From positions 87,338,541 through 87,402,540 of the forward strand of contig JAQMRL010000008.1 in the NCBI GenBank assembly GCA_035578175.1: 64,000 bases of DNA, written 5' to 3'. Numbering within the stretch: the stretch's first letter is position 1; each line of letters begins with the position of its first letter. The position numbers and the translations under genes are program-made. Under the pieces are notes generated by a model that worked only from the letters and a program-made list of their open reading frames with translations, was not told where the DNA came from and ran no database searches. Shown one piece after another: positions 10,041-20,405 of this stretch. Source of the stretch: Catonia carolina. Lineage: Eukaryota > Arthropoda > Insecta > Hemiptera > Achilidae.

Positions 10041-10465
10041 GCCCATAACAGGCAGGAGGGGTCTTAATTTATTTGCACTAGATCTTCTAGTTCCAGGGCT
10101 ACAAAAAATAGTTCTATTTCTTATCACATGGTCAGCCAATTATATGTTTGAAGCATTTAAGAATAAAAGAGAGGTGTAAAAGTTGAATAGAAGAGGTGTA
10201 AAGTAGAGGTGTAAAAGACACTGGTCAGAGTTAACTCATCTGCGAGTAATGAATTTCATTATACAGCCAGACCCTGTGGTGAATGAAGTGAAGGTGTCAT
10301 TTGTAGGGTGGAAGGTAGATGCTTTTCAGTGAACCCGGTATGCTGATAAAAATACATTTCCATTCAGAGAGGAAGGCAAATGTAAACCACCTCACTTCTC
10401 GTTTTGCTTAGCAAAGCCTCTAGAGGTTGAAACTTACCTTTCCCCTGATGAACTACAACAACAAC
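10041..10465 (+). mobile_element. S1 retroposon with internal duplication
   Basis: A second S1 copy, in the same direction as its neighbour and only 13 bases downstream of it. The AGAGGTGTAAAAG block is repeated two to three times near 10165-10215, which lengthens the copy. The 3' hairpin is decayed (CCCCTGATGA) but the tail ACAACAACAAC is clear. Confidence 0.85.
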
Positions 10466-10587
10466 ATGAATAAATATTTATTTATTGTGGTTGAACAAAG
10501 ATTTTTAGTACTGTAGCTCTAAAAAGACTGAAAAATTCTATCCCATACCATAGGAGCATTTCAGCTCTGATGAAGTTCCAAAAGCTT

Positions 10588-10657
10588 TATCATTATATTT
10601 CTTTGTGAATAAGTGTGTCTACTTTGATAATTGTACCTCTTCGGAAATATAATGATA
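10588..10657. repeat. Short inverted repeat
   Basis: TATCATTATATTTC (10588-10601) and its exact complement (10644-10657) form 14-base arms around a 42-base loop. It could be the ends of a very small MITE or chance in AT-rich DNA. Confidence 0.5.
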
Positions 10658-10859
10658 TAATATTTATTACTTTAGGGTAAGTACCTCTAAGGAGGTAGCG
10701 ATCAAAATTTAAGTGTTTTACTGTTAGTATTTGGAGAATGCGTATGCATTTTTCAGTTCAGTAGTCTCTTCGGGAAAGTATAGAAATTAAAAATAATATG
10801 TACTGCTTTAGATTTGTCATCCTTTGAAAAAAATGAACAAAATGTAAATTTAAATTTCT

Positions 10860-10960
10860 GTTTAACCCATAAAACAATTGACAAATTTCAGGTCTCCATT
10901 AGATCAGAACGATAGAGAATTTCTGAGTGAGTTAATCAGTCTGTCTGTAAGGACTTATCG
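10860..10960 (+). repeat. Decayed RTE-like LINE 3' tail
   Basis: AAATTTCAGGTCTCCATTAG, then CTGAGTGAGTTAATCAGTCT, then GGACTTATCGTATAG parallels the tail at 4125-4262. The shared order of phrases supports common origin, but the copy is old and short. Confidence 0.3.
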
Positions 10961-12053
10961 TATAGAAATTTATACAGCAATATGTAATTTATATTTAATT
11001 TTGCATTGCTATATTGAGTTTTTGGAGACGGTGCCGCTTCATCAAATCAGTTTTACGGAAAAACATTATATCATCGTAATTGATTTTTATAAAATATTTC
11101 GAATTGGATTCTTATAAAATAATTTTAATTTTAATTTCAAAACTGGAAGTTTAAACTACATACGTTTATTATTATCCGTTTCATATTATTACACTTCATA
11201 TACTCAAATGTAGAATGTTAAAGTATTCAATTCTCAGAGGTCGTACTATTTGAACATTAAACATTCTGTTCGTTCCAATTAAACTTTATGCAAATACTTT
11301 TGCGGAAGTTGACCTCTTGAGCTTCATAGTGATCCGGATCAACTGTCTTTTATATATACACGAAAAAGGATTACAACTGTTTTTCTTTTACTTTATAAAA
11401 TAGTTTTTTACGTTAAAACATTTTTTGACGAAAGTGAAATTAGTTTTACATATTTTAAATTGCAGATTAGTTGTTGAAGGCGTACCAGTTTATTTATACA
11501 AAATTTTCGTTCAGGATTTAGAGCAAGTAAAGTCATTGCAGCAAAGTTATCTAAGAGTATAGGTTTTTTATTTTTTATAACGTCCAAATGTCAGCTGATA
11601 TTCAAAATTTACTTATCTTATTCGTGTTGAAAGTATTTCTGAACAGATCGAAATCTTTTATTACCTGTGTTACGTTTAACTAGTACTGGAATTGAGTTTC
11701 ATAATTTTTTTTGGATGTGTACTAGGTTAGGTAATTTCTTTAAAAAACTGTGGGTCTTTTTTTTGTCTTTAATTTCTATTAGGGTACTGTACACTGAGCT
11801 GCACAACTTCCGTATATGATAATTAAATGTTGGTGGGGAATTTCATTTTAAGGAGAAGAGGTACCCAGTGGTACATTCTCCGTTTAAAATTACGGGTATT
11901 GTCCATTATTCAGACCAAGAGGTCTCTACTCCATTTTCGCTTTAGACTTCGCATAGTTAGTAAGTTCCTGGTAGTTAGATCGCGGGCTAGTTGGTTTGGA
12001 TGGTCATCTAGTCTTTCGTGAAATGTACTACACAAGGAAAATGTACTATACTA
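10961..12053. other. Unassigned AT-rich sequence
   Basis: No identifiable element. The arginine-rich frame at 11827-12021 has no recognisable domain and is not shared with another locus here. Confidence 0.45.
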
Positions 12054-12086
12054 ACGTCAGTCTCGTTATTTAATAGCCACACCTCG
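12054..12086. mobile_element. Solo mariner terminal repeat
   Basis: One complete mariner terminus ending GCCACACCTCG before TA. It is identical in layout to the right end of the element at 16516-17438. No partner terminus or transposase was seen upstream, so this is a remnant. Confidence 0.8.
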
Positions 12087-12088
12087 TA

Positions 12089-12759
12089 GTTCTGAAACTC
12101 AGCATGTACGTATGTATTTGCCATTAGTATATTATTTTACGATGATACATTGTGATGTATTATAATTATTGTTAGTGTATGATGATATTATATTGTAATC
12201 ATTAATATGTTATTCCACGATGATATTGAACGTAACTCCTCAAGGCTAGAATTATACCTTCACGCAGCGCAGGAAGAACTGCTACATTATTATGGGCTAT
12301 GTCAATAATGTAGATTATGAAAAGCTTAGAACATTCTATTCGATTCTTCACCGAATTCTATTTTATTCTTGTGTAAAACTTTTAAGTGATTTGCATACTA
12401 CATTCAAGTTACTTGTGGAAATTTTTTAAGGATTATGGAAAAGATGCACACATAAATTTATGAATTCATTCATTCATTCACTTTATTATAATAGAAAAAT
12501 GATTCTTTCATCTTAAATAAATAATTTATGTTAAAAATAAAATAAAATGATGATTATTTTTATAACACTATTTGAATATCATTAAGTGCAAAAGCGGATA
12601 AAAAGACATTCATGTTATTGAAAAGAAGACGACTGAGCCATTCCAGTATTTTCTTTAGCAATTCTTCCTTTTCATTTGATATACAGGACATGAATAAGAC
12701 TAAAATATGTATCTTATATTATTCATTTGGTGTTTTCTTTACAGATGTACCACCAAAAG

Positions 12760-12796
<37 letters not shown>

Positions 12797-13150
12797 AATT
12801 CTTTTCATACAGCAGATTCGAGTTGTGAAAATATAATGATATGAAAATATGTTGAATTTTATTCCTTTATTTTTCTTTTTTTAGAAGTTGTTAATAGATT
12901 GAAATATAAATAAAATTTTGTCTACAATGACCATTTTAATATTAAATCATAGATAAAAATTGGTCTTCAAGAACAGCTTTTCCAAGAAATGTAACTGCCC
13001 TCCAAAGACTCATAGGATTTTGTATAATTTATTTTTAATACTTCTTCATCAGGAGTGACCTGGGAATCTATTTAAAAAAGCAAAGTTTTCAACCAATGTG
13101 TACTACCGGTTATGAAATATGGTCTTAAATTATTGATCTTGACCATGCCA
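12089..13150. other. Unassigned AT-rich sequence with AT microsatellite
   Basis: The stretch 12763-12794 is a pure AT dinucleotide run of about 16 units. Nothing else was recognised. Confidence 0.5.
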
Positions 13151-13164
13151 TCTGTTAGGAATCT

Positions 13165-13540
13165 TAGTGACGCAACGGAAAATGGAAAGGATAATGCTTG
13201 GCGTGTCATTTTTTTCTATCCGAGGCGGCGAGAAAAACTCATGTTTACTCCCTCACGATGGGGGAAGTAGTGTAGGACTCAATTTAAGCGTCTTCGTCCA
13301 GCCCCAAGGATGCCGCCTACCAACCATAAACCCGCCGCCTGACCACTTGATCCGACATCAGCAAAGAACCATCCACCTCTTTCGGAACTGTTTACATATA
13401 CTTACTACATGGGAAATGTCGGGTTAAAAAATTTACACAGTGTCAGTGGGGCGTGGAAGGGAACCGTAGCCTAATTCCCCTCTCGCTCTCACTGACCAAC
13501 ACTCACTGTCTCACTCTCATTCATCTCTTTCATCACCAGC
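13165..13540 (-). mobile_element. Probable 3' UTR of an R1-like LINE
   Basis: This GC-richer tract continues directly from the C-terminus of the R1-like frame on its right. Read on the minus strand it contains GAGTCCTACACTACTTCCCC and a GAGGGAG block, resembling R1/TRAS-type 3' UTRs. The end of the element is not sharply defined and no poly-A is clear. Confidence 0.45.
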
Positions 13541-13960
13541 TCAGGAAATTAGTGTGCCTCTGTGAGATCGGGACAGGATTGATTTACTGTGGGAGAGGGC
13601 GATCCCGCTGATCTCCAGATGTCTCTTCCCTCCGCAATCTCCTGACACCCTCTCCGAAAACTGAGCGACCAACTTCCAGCTCTCCACATTCCGCAGCATC
13701 GCTGCCCCTACTCTCTCTGGGATCCAATGTGCAACGACTATCTTCTCAGGTGTCTCCATTATTCTGAGGTCAAAATTAATTGGCTTGTCATTACGGGACC
13801 GTATTAGCACGTTGAATAATGTTGTTACACAGATTGCACTGTTAAGTGGAGTTGGGCTGGATTGTGGGTCAGTTGACGAATGGGAGGTTGACCAATCGAT
13901 TGGTTGAATGGAGACCGAGATCAAACAGTCGTTGCAGAAGAAGAATTCAAACACATTGAA
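13541..13960 (-). pseudogene. R1-clade LINE C-terminal fragment
   Basis: The minus-strand frame holds METPEKIVVAHW, then ERVGAAMLRNVESWKLVAQF, then SERV. This matches the C-terminal end of R1-clade retrotransposon ORF2, where a TPEN(I/L)V motif is followed by a methionine-leucine helix and W-x-x-V-x-x-F before a basic ER-rich end. The zinc-knuckle and the reverse transcriptase lie outside the fragment or are lost. R1-clade elements often target rDNA or telomeric repeats, but no such sequence flanks this piece. It is non-functional. Confidence 0.65.
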
Positions 13961-13968
13961 CCATTGAA

Positions 13969-15763
13969 AAATTTAAAAAGGCTTTTTTTGTCAAAACCAT
14001 TAGTGATTTCTGTATCTACTCTTTCAGAAAAAATTAATGATACTATTTTTGTTTCCAAATTCCGACTTTGATTTCTTGACTTCTGGTTTTGGGCCACTTT
14101 CAGTCGAAACAAAAACTTCAAACTCAATGATTTTTGTATCTACTCTTTAAGAGGAATTTAATGACCCTATTTTTGTTTCCAAATTTCGACTTTGATTTCT
14201 TGACTTCTGGTTTTGGGCAACTTTTAGTCAAAACCGGAACGTCCAACCCAATCCAGGCCCACTAACTTTTTATGTAGATTACGAATCTTAAAAACGTTTG
14301 TTTCGCTATCTCTTGCAGTTTCTGACATTTGGGTATAACGAATGGACGGACAAAGGAAAATGATTGATGACAATTTTAAAAATTGTCACCAATTGGTGAA
14401 ATACTCATACGTTTTATATTCATTCTGAAAAACTCTAAAGGAATGATAGTTGTAGAATGAAGTAATATAGAATTACAGATTCTTTTATAGTGACCGTCAG
14501 TCACTAAAATATACATATTAATATGTATTGAAATATATAATTTAATATATATTTAAATATATATAAAATATATAGTATATTTATTATTTTAATGTCAATA
14601 AATTGCATATTTTTAATTATGTAAAAATATATTAAATATTTTTACATAATTTATTTAATACTTTGCATATAGAATAGAAGTTTCAAAATCCTAAAAATAT
14701 CTGTTGTTGTGTCTAATAAATTTTTGTTTTCTTTTTACCAAGTATAGTCAATATTTTTTTAAACTATCATCATTGGCCAGGTTTTTATTTTACGTACAAA
14801 CTTTTACAGCATTTGTTGATTCCAGAATTTATTTAATGAAAGAAAGAATTTATTTACATTACAGAATATAATAATTTAAAGAGATGTCCTTCTTTTACCA
14901 AGTTTGGTATTATGATGCACATTTCTAATATTCTACCCCACCTATTCATTTCTCGTTCTGTCTTTTTTTTTACTATATATAAATGTTAGCAAGTGTTTTA
15001 AGCCTGCGTATTGCGTAAGTTACATTACAAATACGTTTTAAGTATTATTATACTGGAGTCCGTTATTATCCTTTTTACTAGACCTACATGTATTTCGACA
15101 TTGTTCCTGTATATATGAATTTACATATTATGTTCGTACTTTACGTATGTGGCTGAAAAGTGATTTTTGTATTCTATCTTTGTGGTAGTATTAGTGCATA
15201 CTGCAGTTTATTGGGTTACTATTATAATAAGCAGGCTTTGATAAGTACCGAAGTGACGCATGAAGCCGTGCGTTCGTTTTTAAATCAACTATAAATTTAT
15301 GATTAGAAAACGCATTTTAAACTAAAATAAATTAATGGATTACATTTTATTGGTGGTCACTTTAAAAATCTTCATATATCGTTTTTCTTTGTCAGTCCGT
15401 CAAACCCAGGTGCCAGAAACTACAAGAGATAGCATCGGACGGTTTTGGGATTTGTAATTTACATAAAAGGTTTGTGGGCCTAAACTGGGTTTGAAGTTCC
15501 GGTTTCAACCGGAAGTCAAGAAATCAAATTCGGAATTTGGAAACAAATCTAGTGGCATTTGATTCCTCTGAAAGAGTAGATACAGAAATCATTAGCTTTT
15601 AAGTTTCGGTTTCCACCGGAAGTGATCCAAATTCGTAAGTCAAGAAATCAAAGTCGGTATTAGGAAACAAAAATATTGTCATTCGATTCCTCTTAAATAG
15701 TAGATGATACAGAAATTATTAATGGTTTATGCCATAATTCAAAGGTAAGCCTTTTTAAAAATT
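13969..15763. mobile_element. Long foldback element with tandemly repeated arms
   Basis: The left arm (about 13969-14375) and right arm (about 15370-15763) are inverted copies. Each contains two ~125-base tandem units with TTTGTTTCCAAATTYCGACT, GATTTCTTGACTTCTGGTTT and TCTGTATCTACTCTTT. The outer ends AATTTAAAAAGGC and GCCTTTTTAAAAATT also mirror each other. The ~1-kb centre is AT-rich with no protein. Arms made of internal repeats recall Foldback-type elements. No target duplication was identified. Confidence 0.7.
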
Positions 15764-15772
15764 GCCACTAGC

Positions 15773-15793
15773 CATGAGACGCGTCGTCTCATG
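15773..15793. repeat. Short GC-rich palindrome
   Basis: CATGAGACG and its exact complement lie either side of CGT, directly beside the foldback element. It may be a terminal hairpin of that element or a neighbouring site; no function can be assigned. Confidence 0.5.
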
Positions 15794-16513
15794 AAAGGAT
15801 TTTTAATAATTAGTCTAGTTCTTTAATATCTAGGGAGTTTTGCTAAAAGACACTAAAAAAGTAAAGTAAATAAAGAATACCTGTTTTCGTTATACTGAAA
15901 AATCAACGTAAAAAATAGTATTATTCTATTGATAAAACACACCAAATCATAATGTAAGAACACAAGGATTGTTTTATTGACATTTATTCTATAATTGTGT
16001 CATCTAAAATACATTAAGGGACTTTTTACCTGTATAAAACTGACATTTTTTGACGTAGTATCTTTTAACAGTACACCTACGATATATTGTGGGTAAAATA
16101 ATCACAAAGACTAAAAATCAAAAGAATTTTCTTTGGTATACCTATATATTAAAGCAAAATCTCCACATTGGCACGAATGACTTACTACCCGACCGACTTG
16201 TCACAATTTCTCCATAATACCTCGGAGAGAATAGGGAAATTTGAACTATTTGTTCCTAATCGCAAGTAACTGCTACTAAAATATTGTAATGAAATTAGTA
16301 ACCATTGTTAATTTTAAGTTGTGTCTGCATTTTTATTTTTATGAATTATTTTATTACTTAAGGTGAAATTGCATGGATAGTTCTGATTAGTTGGGATCAA
16401 CCTATAAATAAATAATAAGAAACCTGATTGGTTAGAATTTTAGATTCGGATGATCAATATATTCTTCATATTTTACTCATGATGTTTGAAATTTACAATG
16501 TTAAAATCAAGTA
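15794..16513. other. Unassigned AT-rich sequence
   Basis: Nothing recognisable was found between the foldback and the mariner element. Confidence 0.45.
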
Positions 16514-16584
16514 TACGAGGTGTGGCTATTAAATAACGAGACAGACGTTGTAAAAAAATTTTTTTTTTTTTTATACATAATCAC

Positions 16585-16762
16585 TTAAAGTCATCTTCAA
16601 TATACAACCTTCTCTATCCCTACAACATTGTTGGAAACAGTGCTGGAAGTCATCTTCTGTCAGCTCCTTCAGGACATGTGCCGCTTTCTCTTTTACAGCT
16701 TCCAGAGACTCAAATCTTGTCCCTTTTAATGCAGATTTCACCTTAGGGAACAGATAGAAGAT
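16585..16762 (-). pseudogene. mariner transposase C-terminus, inverted copy
   Basis: Read on the minus strand it gives LFPKVKSALKGTRFESLEAV, then KEKAAHVLKELTEDDFQHCF, then CCRDREGC. This is the same C-terminal tail that occurs on the plus strand at 17150-17385 of the same transposon. It ends where the plus-strand copy begins, so the transposon has an inverted 3'-end duplication. Confidence 0.85.
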
Positions 16763-16764
16763 AA

Positions 16765-17385
16765 TAACATGTGATGAAACGTGATTTTTTACTTATGATC
16801 CGGAAACGAAGCGCCAATCCATCCACTGGAAGAGCCGAACTTCACCGAGAGCCAAAAAAGCTCGAATGAGCAAGTCAAAATTTAAAGCAATGATAATTGT
16901 TTTTTTTTATATCCATGGGATTGTTTACCTTTACTGGGGTCCTGAAGGTTAAACAATTAATCAATATTAATACCTTGAAGTAATTTTTAAACTAAGTCAA
17001 AAAGTAAGGAAAAACGCCCCAAAATGTGGAAGGACAAATCATGAGTTTTCCACCAAGACACCATAACGCGGAATGAGCTGGCGCTCATTCCGCGTTATTT
17101 GTCAAGAGGATCCTAGCCAAGTACAGCATCTCAGTGGTAGAACATCCATCTTATTCACCAGATCTTGCACCATGTGACTTCTACTTGTTTTATTTGGTGA
17201 AATCTGCATTAAAAGTGACAAGATTTGAGTCTGTGGAAGCTGTAAAAGAGAAAGCGGCAGGTGTCCTAAAGGAGCTGACAGAAGTTGACTTCCAGCACTG
17301 TTTCCAATAATGAAATATTCGCATGGTGCGTTGTAGGGATAGAGAAGGAGTGTATATTGAAGGTGACAATAATCGATTATGTATA
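16765..17385 (+). pseudogene. mariner transposase remnant (D,D34D type)
   Basis: Three catalytic regions can be traced. ITCDETWFFTYDPETKRQ near 16765 carries the first aspartate. After SKSKFKAMIIVFF and IHGIVY, the FHQD segment near 17050 carries the second. HPSYSPDLAPCDFYLF near 17160-17190 carries the third. The C-terminus then reads LVKSALKVTRFESVEAVKEK and, after a stop and indels, YIEGDNN. The N-terminal helix-turn-helix third is missing, replaced by the inverted duplication. Frameshifts, stops and a 36-base hairpin at 17063-17098 make it inactive. Confidence 0.9.
17063..17098. repeat. Perfect 16-base inverted repeat
   Basis: ATAACGCGGAATGAGC (17063-17078) and its exact complement (17083-17098) flank TGGC. 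It sits just after the second catalytic aspartate of the mariner, where related proteins read DNAPAHNA. The right arm is ordinary coding sequence, so the left arm is a local inverted duplication. Confidence 0.9.
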
Positions 17386-17440
17386 AAATAAAAACAAAAT
17401 TTTTTACGTCAGTCTCGTTATTTAATAGCCACACCTTGTA

Positions 17441-17756
17441 TGTACTTGATAAACTAATCAAATACACAAGTACACACTTGTAGTTGGTATAAAGTATCAG
17501 ATCGATCCATCAACAACTGACTATCCAATAATTTTTAAATATTTTGGACATTGGTGGCTATTCAACTGAAGTAGATGAAGAGCCTCATCACCTGTTTTCT
17601 GAATAGTATTGAAATTTATTTCTCTCACAAAATAAGTAAACTTTCTATTATTTTTAATAATAGAAATGATTAAAAATTTATAATAATTAAATTATTCTAC
17701 AATAAATGAAGCGGCGTGTAAAATGTACTACATAAAATCATTGTATCTGCATAGAA
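17441..17756. other. Unassigned AT-rich sequence
   Basis: Short spacer between the mariner and the next F1 copy, with no recognisable feature. Confidence 0.45.
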
Positions 17757-18420
17757 CACTTTTTTTACTTTCTCTTGACTATATGAATATATATAGGAAG
17801 GAAAGTATGGTTTTTGTGTCGATTTTTCGAAATCGAGTTTTCACCGGATATATACGAGTTTCCAGACCCCCTAAACCCAAAAAACATGTTTTTAGCGATT
17901 GGTCTGTGTATGAACAGAATATCTCCAGAACGGATCATCGTACGATGTTGAAACTTAAAACTTAAGTTAGGTACCACTAGAGGATCCGAGACGAACATTT
18001 TCATCAAAATCGGTCAACCGAAGTAGTAGTTTATTCGTGTAATTTTATACTTTTTTGCGATTTTCTCAAAAACTGCTCCTACGATTTTTTTTAAAAATTG
18101 CCTCATTTACTATGTTTTTATGCTCTACAAGATAGGGTGGGCGCCATGTCTGCTGAAATTCTTGGGGAGGTTGTTCACTCGTAAAATTTTTTTGTTGTTG
18201 TTTGTTTAATATTGCAGCCTAAATGTACATTTTAGCGCGAAAGTGTATAAGAAAAGTTGAAGACAATTTAAAAATCTACAACTTTTATTTCAATCATTTT
18301 TTGTATAACGCTTAGTTTAGCGGTAATTAGTGATTTTCTGTTTTTTCGTGAAAATCTGTAAAAACCGATTTTTTCAGATTTCAGCCGTTGTATCCATTTT
18401 ACGACAAAAAATCCTATTAC
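17757..18420 (+). repeat. F1 element, copy 3, 3'-truncated
   Basis: The head ACTTTCTCTTGACTATATGA, the TTTTCGAAATCGAGTTTTCA block, the GCGCCATGTCTGCTGAAATT block and the first AT-rich module are present. The copy stops inside the second module near TTACGACAAAAAATCC. It is the clearest copy for ordering the blocks of F1. Confidence 0.85.
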
Positions 18421-19060
18421 AACAGATTACATTATTTGCTTGCTCTTTTATAGTTTAGTGCACCTGTTTTGCAATGATATTCCGCCTACTGATATTACAC
18501 AGACTATAGTGTTACAAACATCTACGTCGGTCGTTGTAGTGTTAATGCATGACTTATTAACTAGTATTTGCAATTGGCGCTACTTGTATTTATTTAACTA
18601 TTACAAAAAAGATTAAATTTTATTTCGTTAGAACGTTTTCTTTATTTTTATTACTATACTATATAAGAAATATAGTGTACTCTCAGAATGACTTGGTAGT
18701 TAATAATTTACCTATTACTGTTTCATGAAGCAAAAACATTTTGTCCCGTATATGCAGACGGTTCACTATTTTGTTCTGTAAGAAGTTTTCAAAGGCGTTG
18801 AATGTTCCTTGAACTACTTTGAAATCATTTTTATGCACTTATTTCTTTTGCATATAAAATTTGTTGATATTACACTAAGTGAAAATAAACTTACATACGT
18901 GGTTTCTTGTGTACCATAGTTTTGAAATCTCTTTGGGCAGGGAACTTATATTTTTATTTAAAATTTCTCTTACCAATTTATGTTAAAGTACATTTTTCCT
19001 TTTTGTTACATGTGAGTTGTAAATTTTACTTCACAGATTAAAAATATAATATTAATTCAT
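18421..19060. other. Unassigned AT-rich sequence
   Basis: Lies between two F1 copies of the same orientation. No recognisable content. Confidence 0.45.
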
Positions 19061-19195
19061 TTTTACTTTCTCTTGCCTACATGAATATATAGGAAGGAAA
19101 GTATTTTTTTCATGTCGATTTTTCGAAATCGAGTTTTCACCGGATCTACACGTTTTCAGACCCCCTGAACCCAAAAAACATGTTTTTAGCGATTG

Positions 19196-19226
<31 letters not shown>

Positions 19227-19688
19227 CAGAATATCTCTAGAACGGAACATCGTACAAACTTGAAACTTGAAACTTAAGTTACATACCACTATCGGACCCG
19301 ACACGAACATTTTCATCAAAATCGGTCACCCGGAAGTAGTAGAAATCGTGTAAAAAATCGATTTTTTTAAAGATTTCAGCCTTATTATGCATTTTACGAC
19401 AAAAGTGTATATAATTAATTTTATAAGAAATTACAAGTTCTACCACTTTTATTTAGAGCATTTTCTCTACAGATTCTAGTTTAGCGTGAAAGAGTGATTT
19501 TCCGTATTTTTAAGCCAAACTGAGGTCGATTTTATTTTTGTGTCTTTCACTCATGATTAAAGTAAGGTTATGGTTTTTGAGGTTAGTTTTTTGTTTATTT
19601 ATAATGTTTTATTACTATTGTTTGGTTATATTGGTCATTATTTTCATTGGCAAGAGAATTGTGTGAGTGTTTCACACCAGATTTTTAT
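19061..19688 (+). repeat. F1 element, copy 4, internally deleted
   Basis: It has both the head (ACTTTCTCTTGCCTACATGA) and the tail (GGCAAGAGAA, GTGTGAGTGTTTCACACC). The middle is deleted, so GAAGTAGTAG runs straight into the second module. A GT run of about 14 units (19196-19224) has grown in the spot that is GT-rich in all copies. Confidence 0.85.
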
Positions 19689-19826
19689 AAATGTGTCAAT
19701 GATTTACCTTTTCCTTTGTACTATGATGAACGGTTGGTTTCAGGCTTTGATGGAAAGATATTTTTTTTAAATTTTACTAATAACTACCTTTTTATTCCGG
19801 TGGGTCTAAGTGTTCTTTGTATTTAA

Positions 19827-20401
19827 CCCTTTCAGTGCCGAAACAATATTTAAAAGTTTGGTCGAAAGCCATTTAATTTGAATACTTAAGCGAGTACAAA
19901 AAGTGCCAGCCCTTATTTCGAAAACTTGCCTGCGTAAGCCTGCCATTGCCAACCAAAATTTCAACGTTACAGAAAAATAAAATTTCCTTTTAAAAATTAA
20001 TTTTTATTATGTTCCTAAAAAGAAGATATCGTTCTAATAATAAAAATATTCAAAATAGTTTTTCTTAGTTTATTCAAAGTCGCATCGACAGCTTGGTCAT
20101 TAGCAACTACTGTGGGTTATTATACCTTAACGGTGGTTTTAGCGTGTTAAAATTTCCAGATCCTAGCCGGGAATCGAACCCCGGAACTTTCTATTTGCAG
20201 GCTAGCGCGCTAGCCACTACGTCACGAAGGCGGTTCCAAAATACATTATTCCTAACATTTTTGTTTAAACGTTTTTTGTAAATGTTCGGTTATTCGGACG
20301 TTGGCACTTCATGCATAACTTATGGACGTCCGGTAAACCGGATATTGTCACTAAGTAAAATATATCAACGTCCTGTTTTCTAGACGTTGGTACTGAAAGG
20401 G
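19827..20401. mobile_element. piggyBac-like non-autonomous element carrying S3
   Basis: TTAA flanks both ends (19823-19826 and 20402-20405). The termini are inverted: CCCTTTCAGTGCC left and, as complement, CCCTTTCAGTACC right, 12 of 13 matching. TTAA targets and CCC-starting ends are the piggyBac signature. There is no transposase. An S3 SINE lies inside at 20069-20237. A decayed, oppositely oriented copy with S3 at the same relative place is at 34804-35314. Confidence 0.85.
20069..20237 (-). mobile_element. S3 tRNA-derived SINE inside piggyBac-like element
   Basis: Read on the minus strand: CCTTCGTGACGTAGTGGCTA (A-box region), GGGGTTCGATTCCCGGC (B box), TCTGGAAATTTTAACACG and then the S3 body ending GTCGATGCGACTTTGAATAA. 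This is the best-preserved S3 head and B box in the window. Confidence 0.85.
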
Positions 20402-20405
20402 TTAA

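Larger units (their letters stand above)
16516..17438 (+). mobile_element. Rearranged mariner transposon
   Basis: The element is flanked by TA on both sides and has inverted termini: left CGAGGTGTGGCTATTAAATA, right ending GCCACACCTTG. It is 923 bases, shorter than the usual ~1.3 kb. The left ~245 bases are not the 5' end of a mariner but an inverted copy of its own 3' end, including the C-terminal coding sequence. The 3' half on the plus strand is otherwise conventional. See the two transposase pseudogenes inside. Confidence 0.9.

Noticed and set aside
12612..12836. 74-codon frame with an IYIYIY run
   Set aside because: It is translation of the AT microsatellite; no domain.
20160..20237. 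Possible tRNA gene (minus strand), strong B box
   Set aside because: It continues into the S3 body, is repeated elsewhere, and does not give a convincing acceptor stem or anticodon arm.
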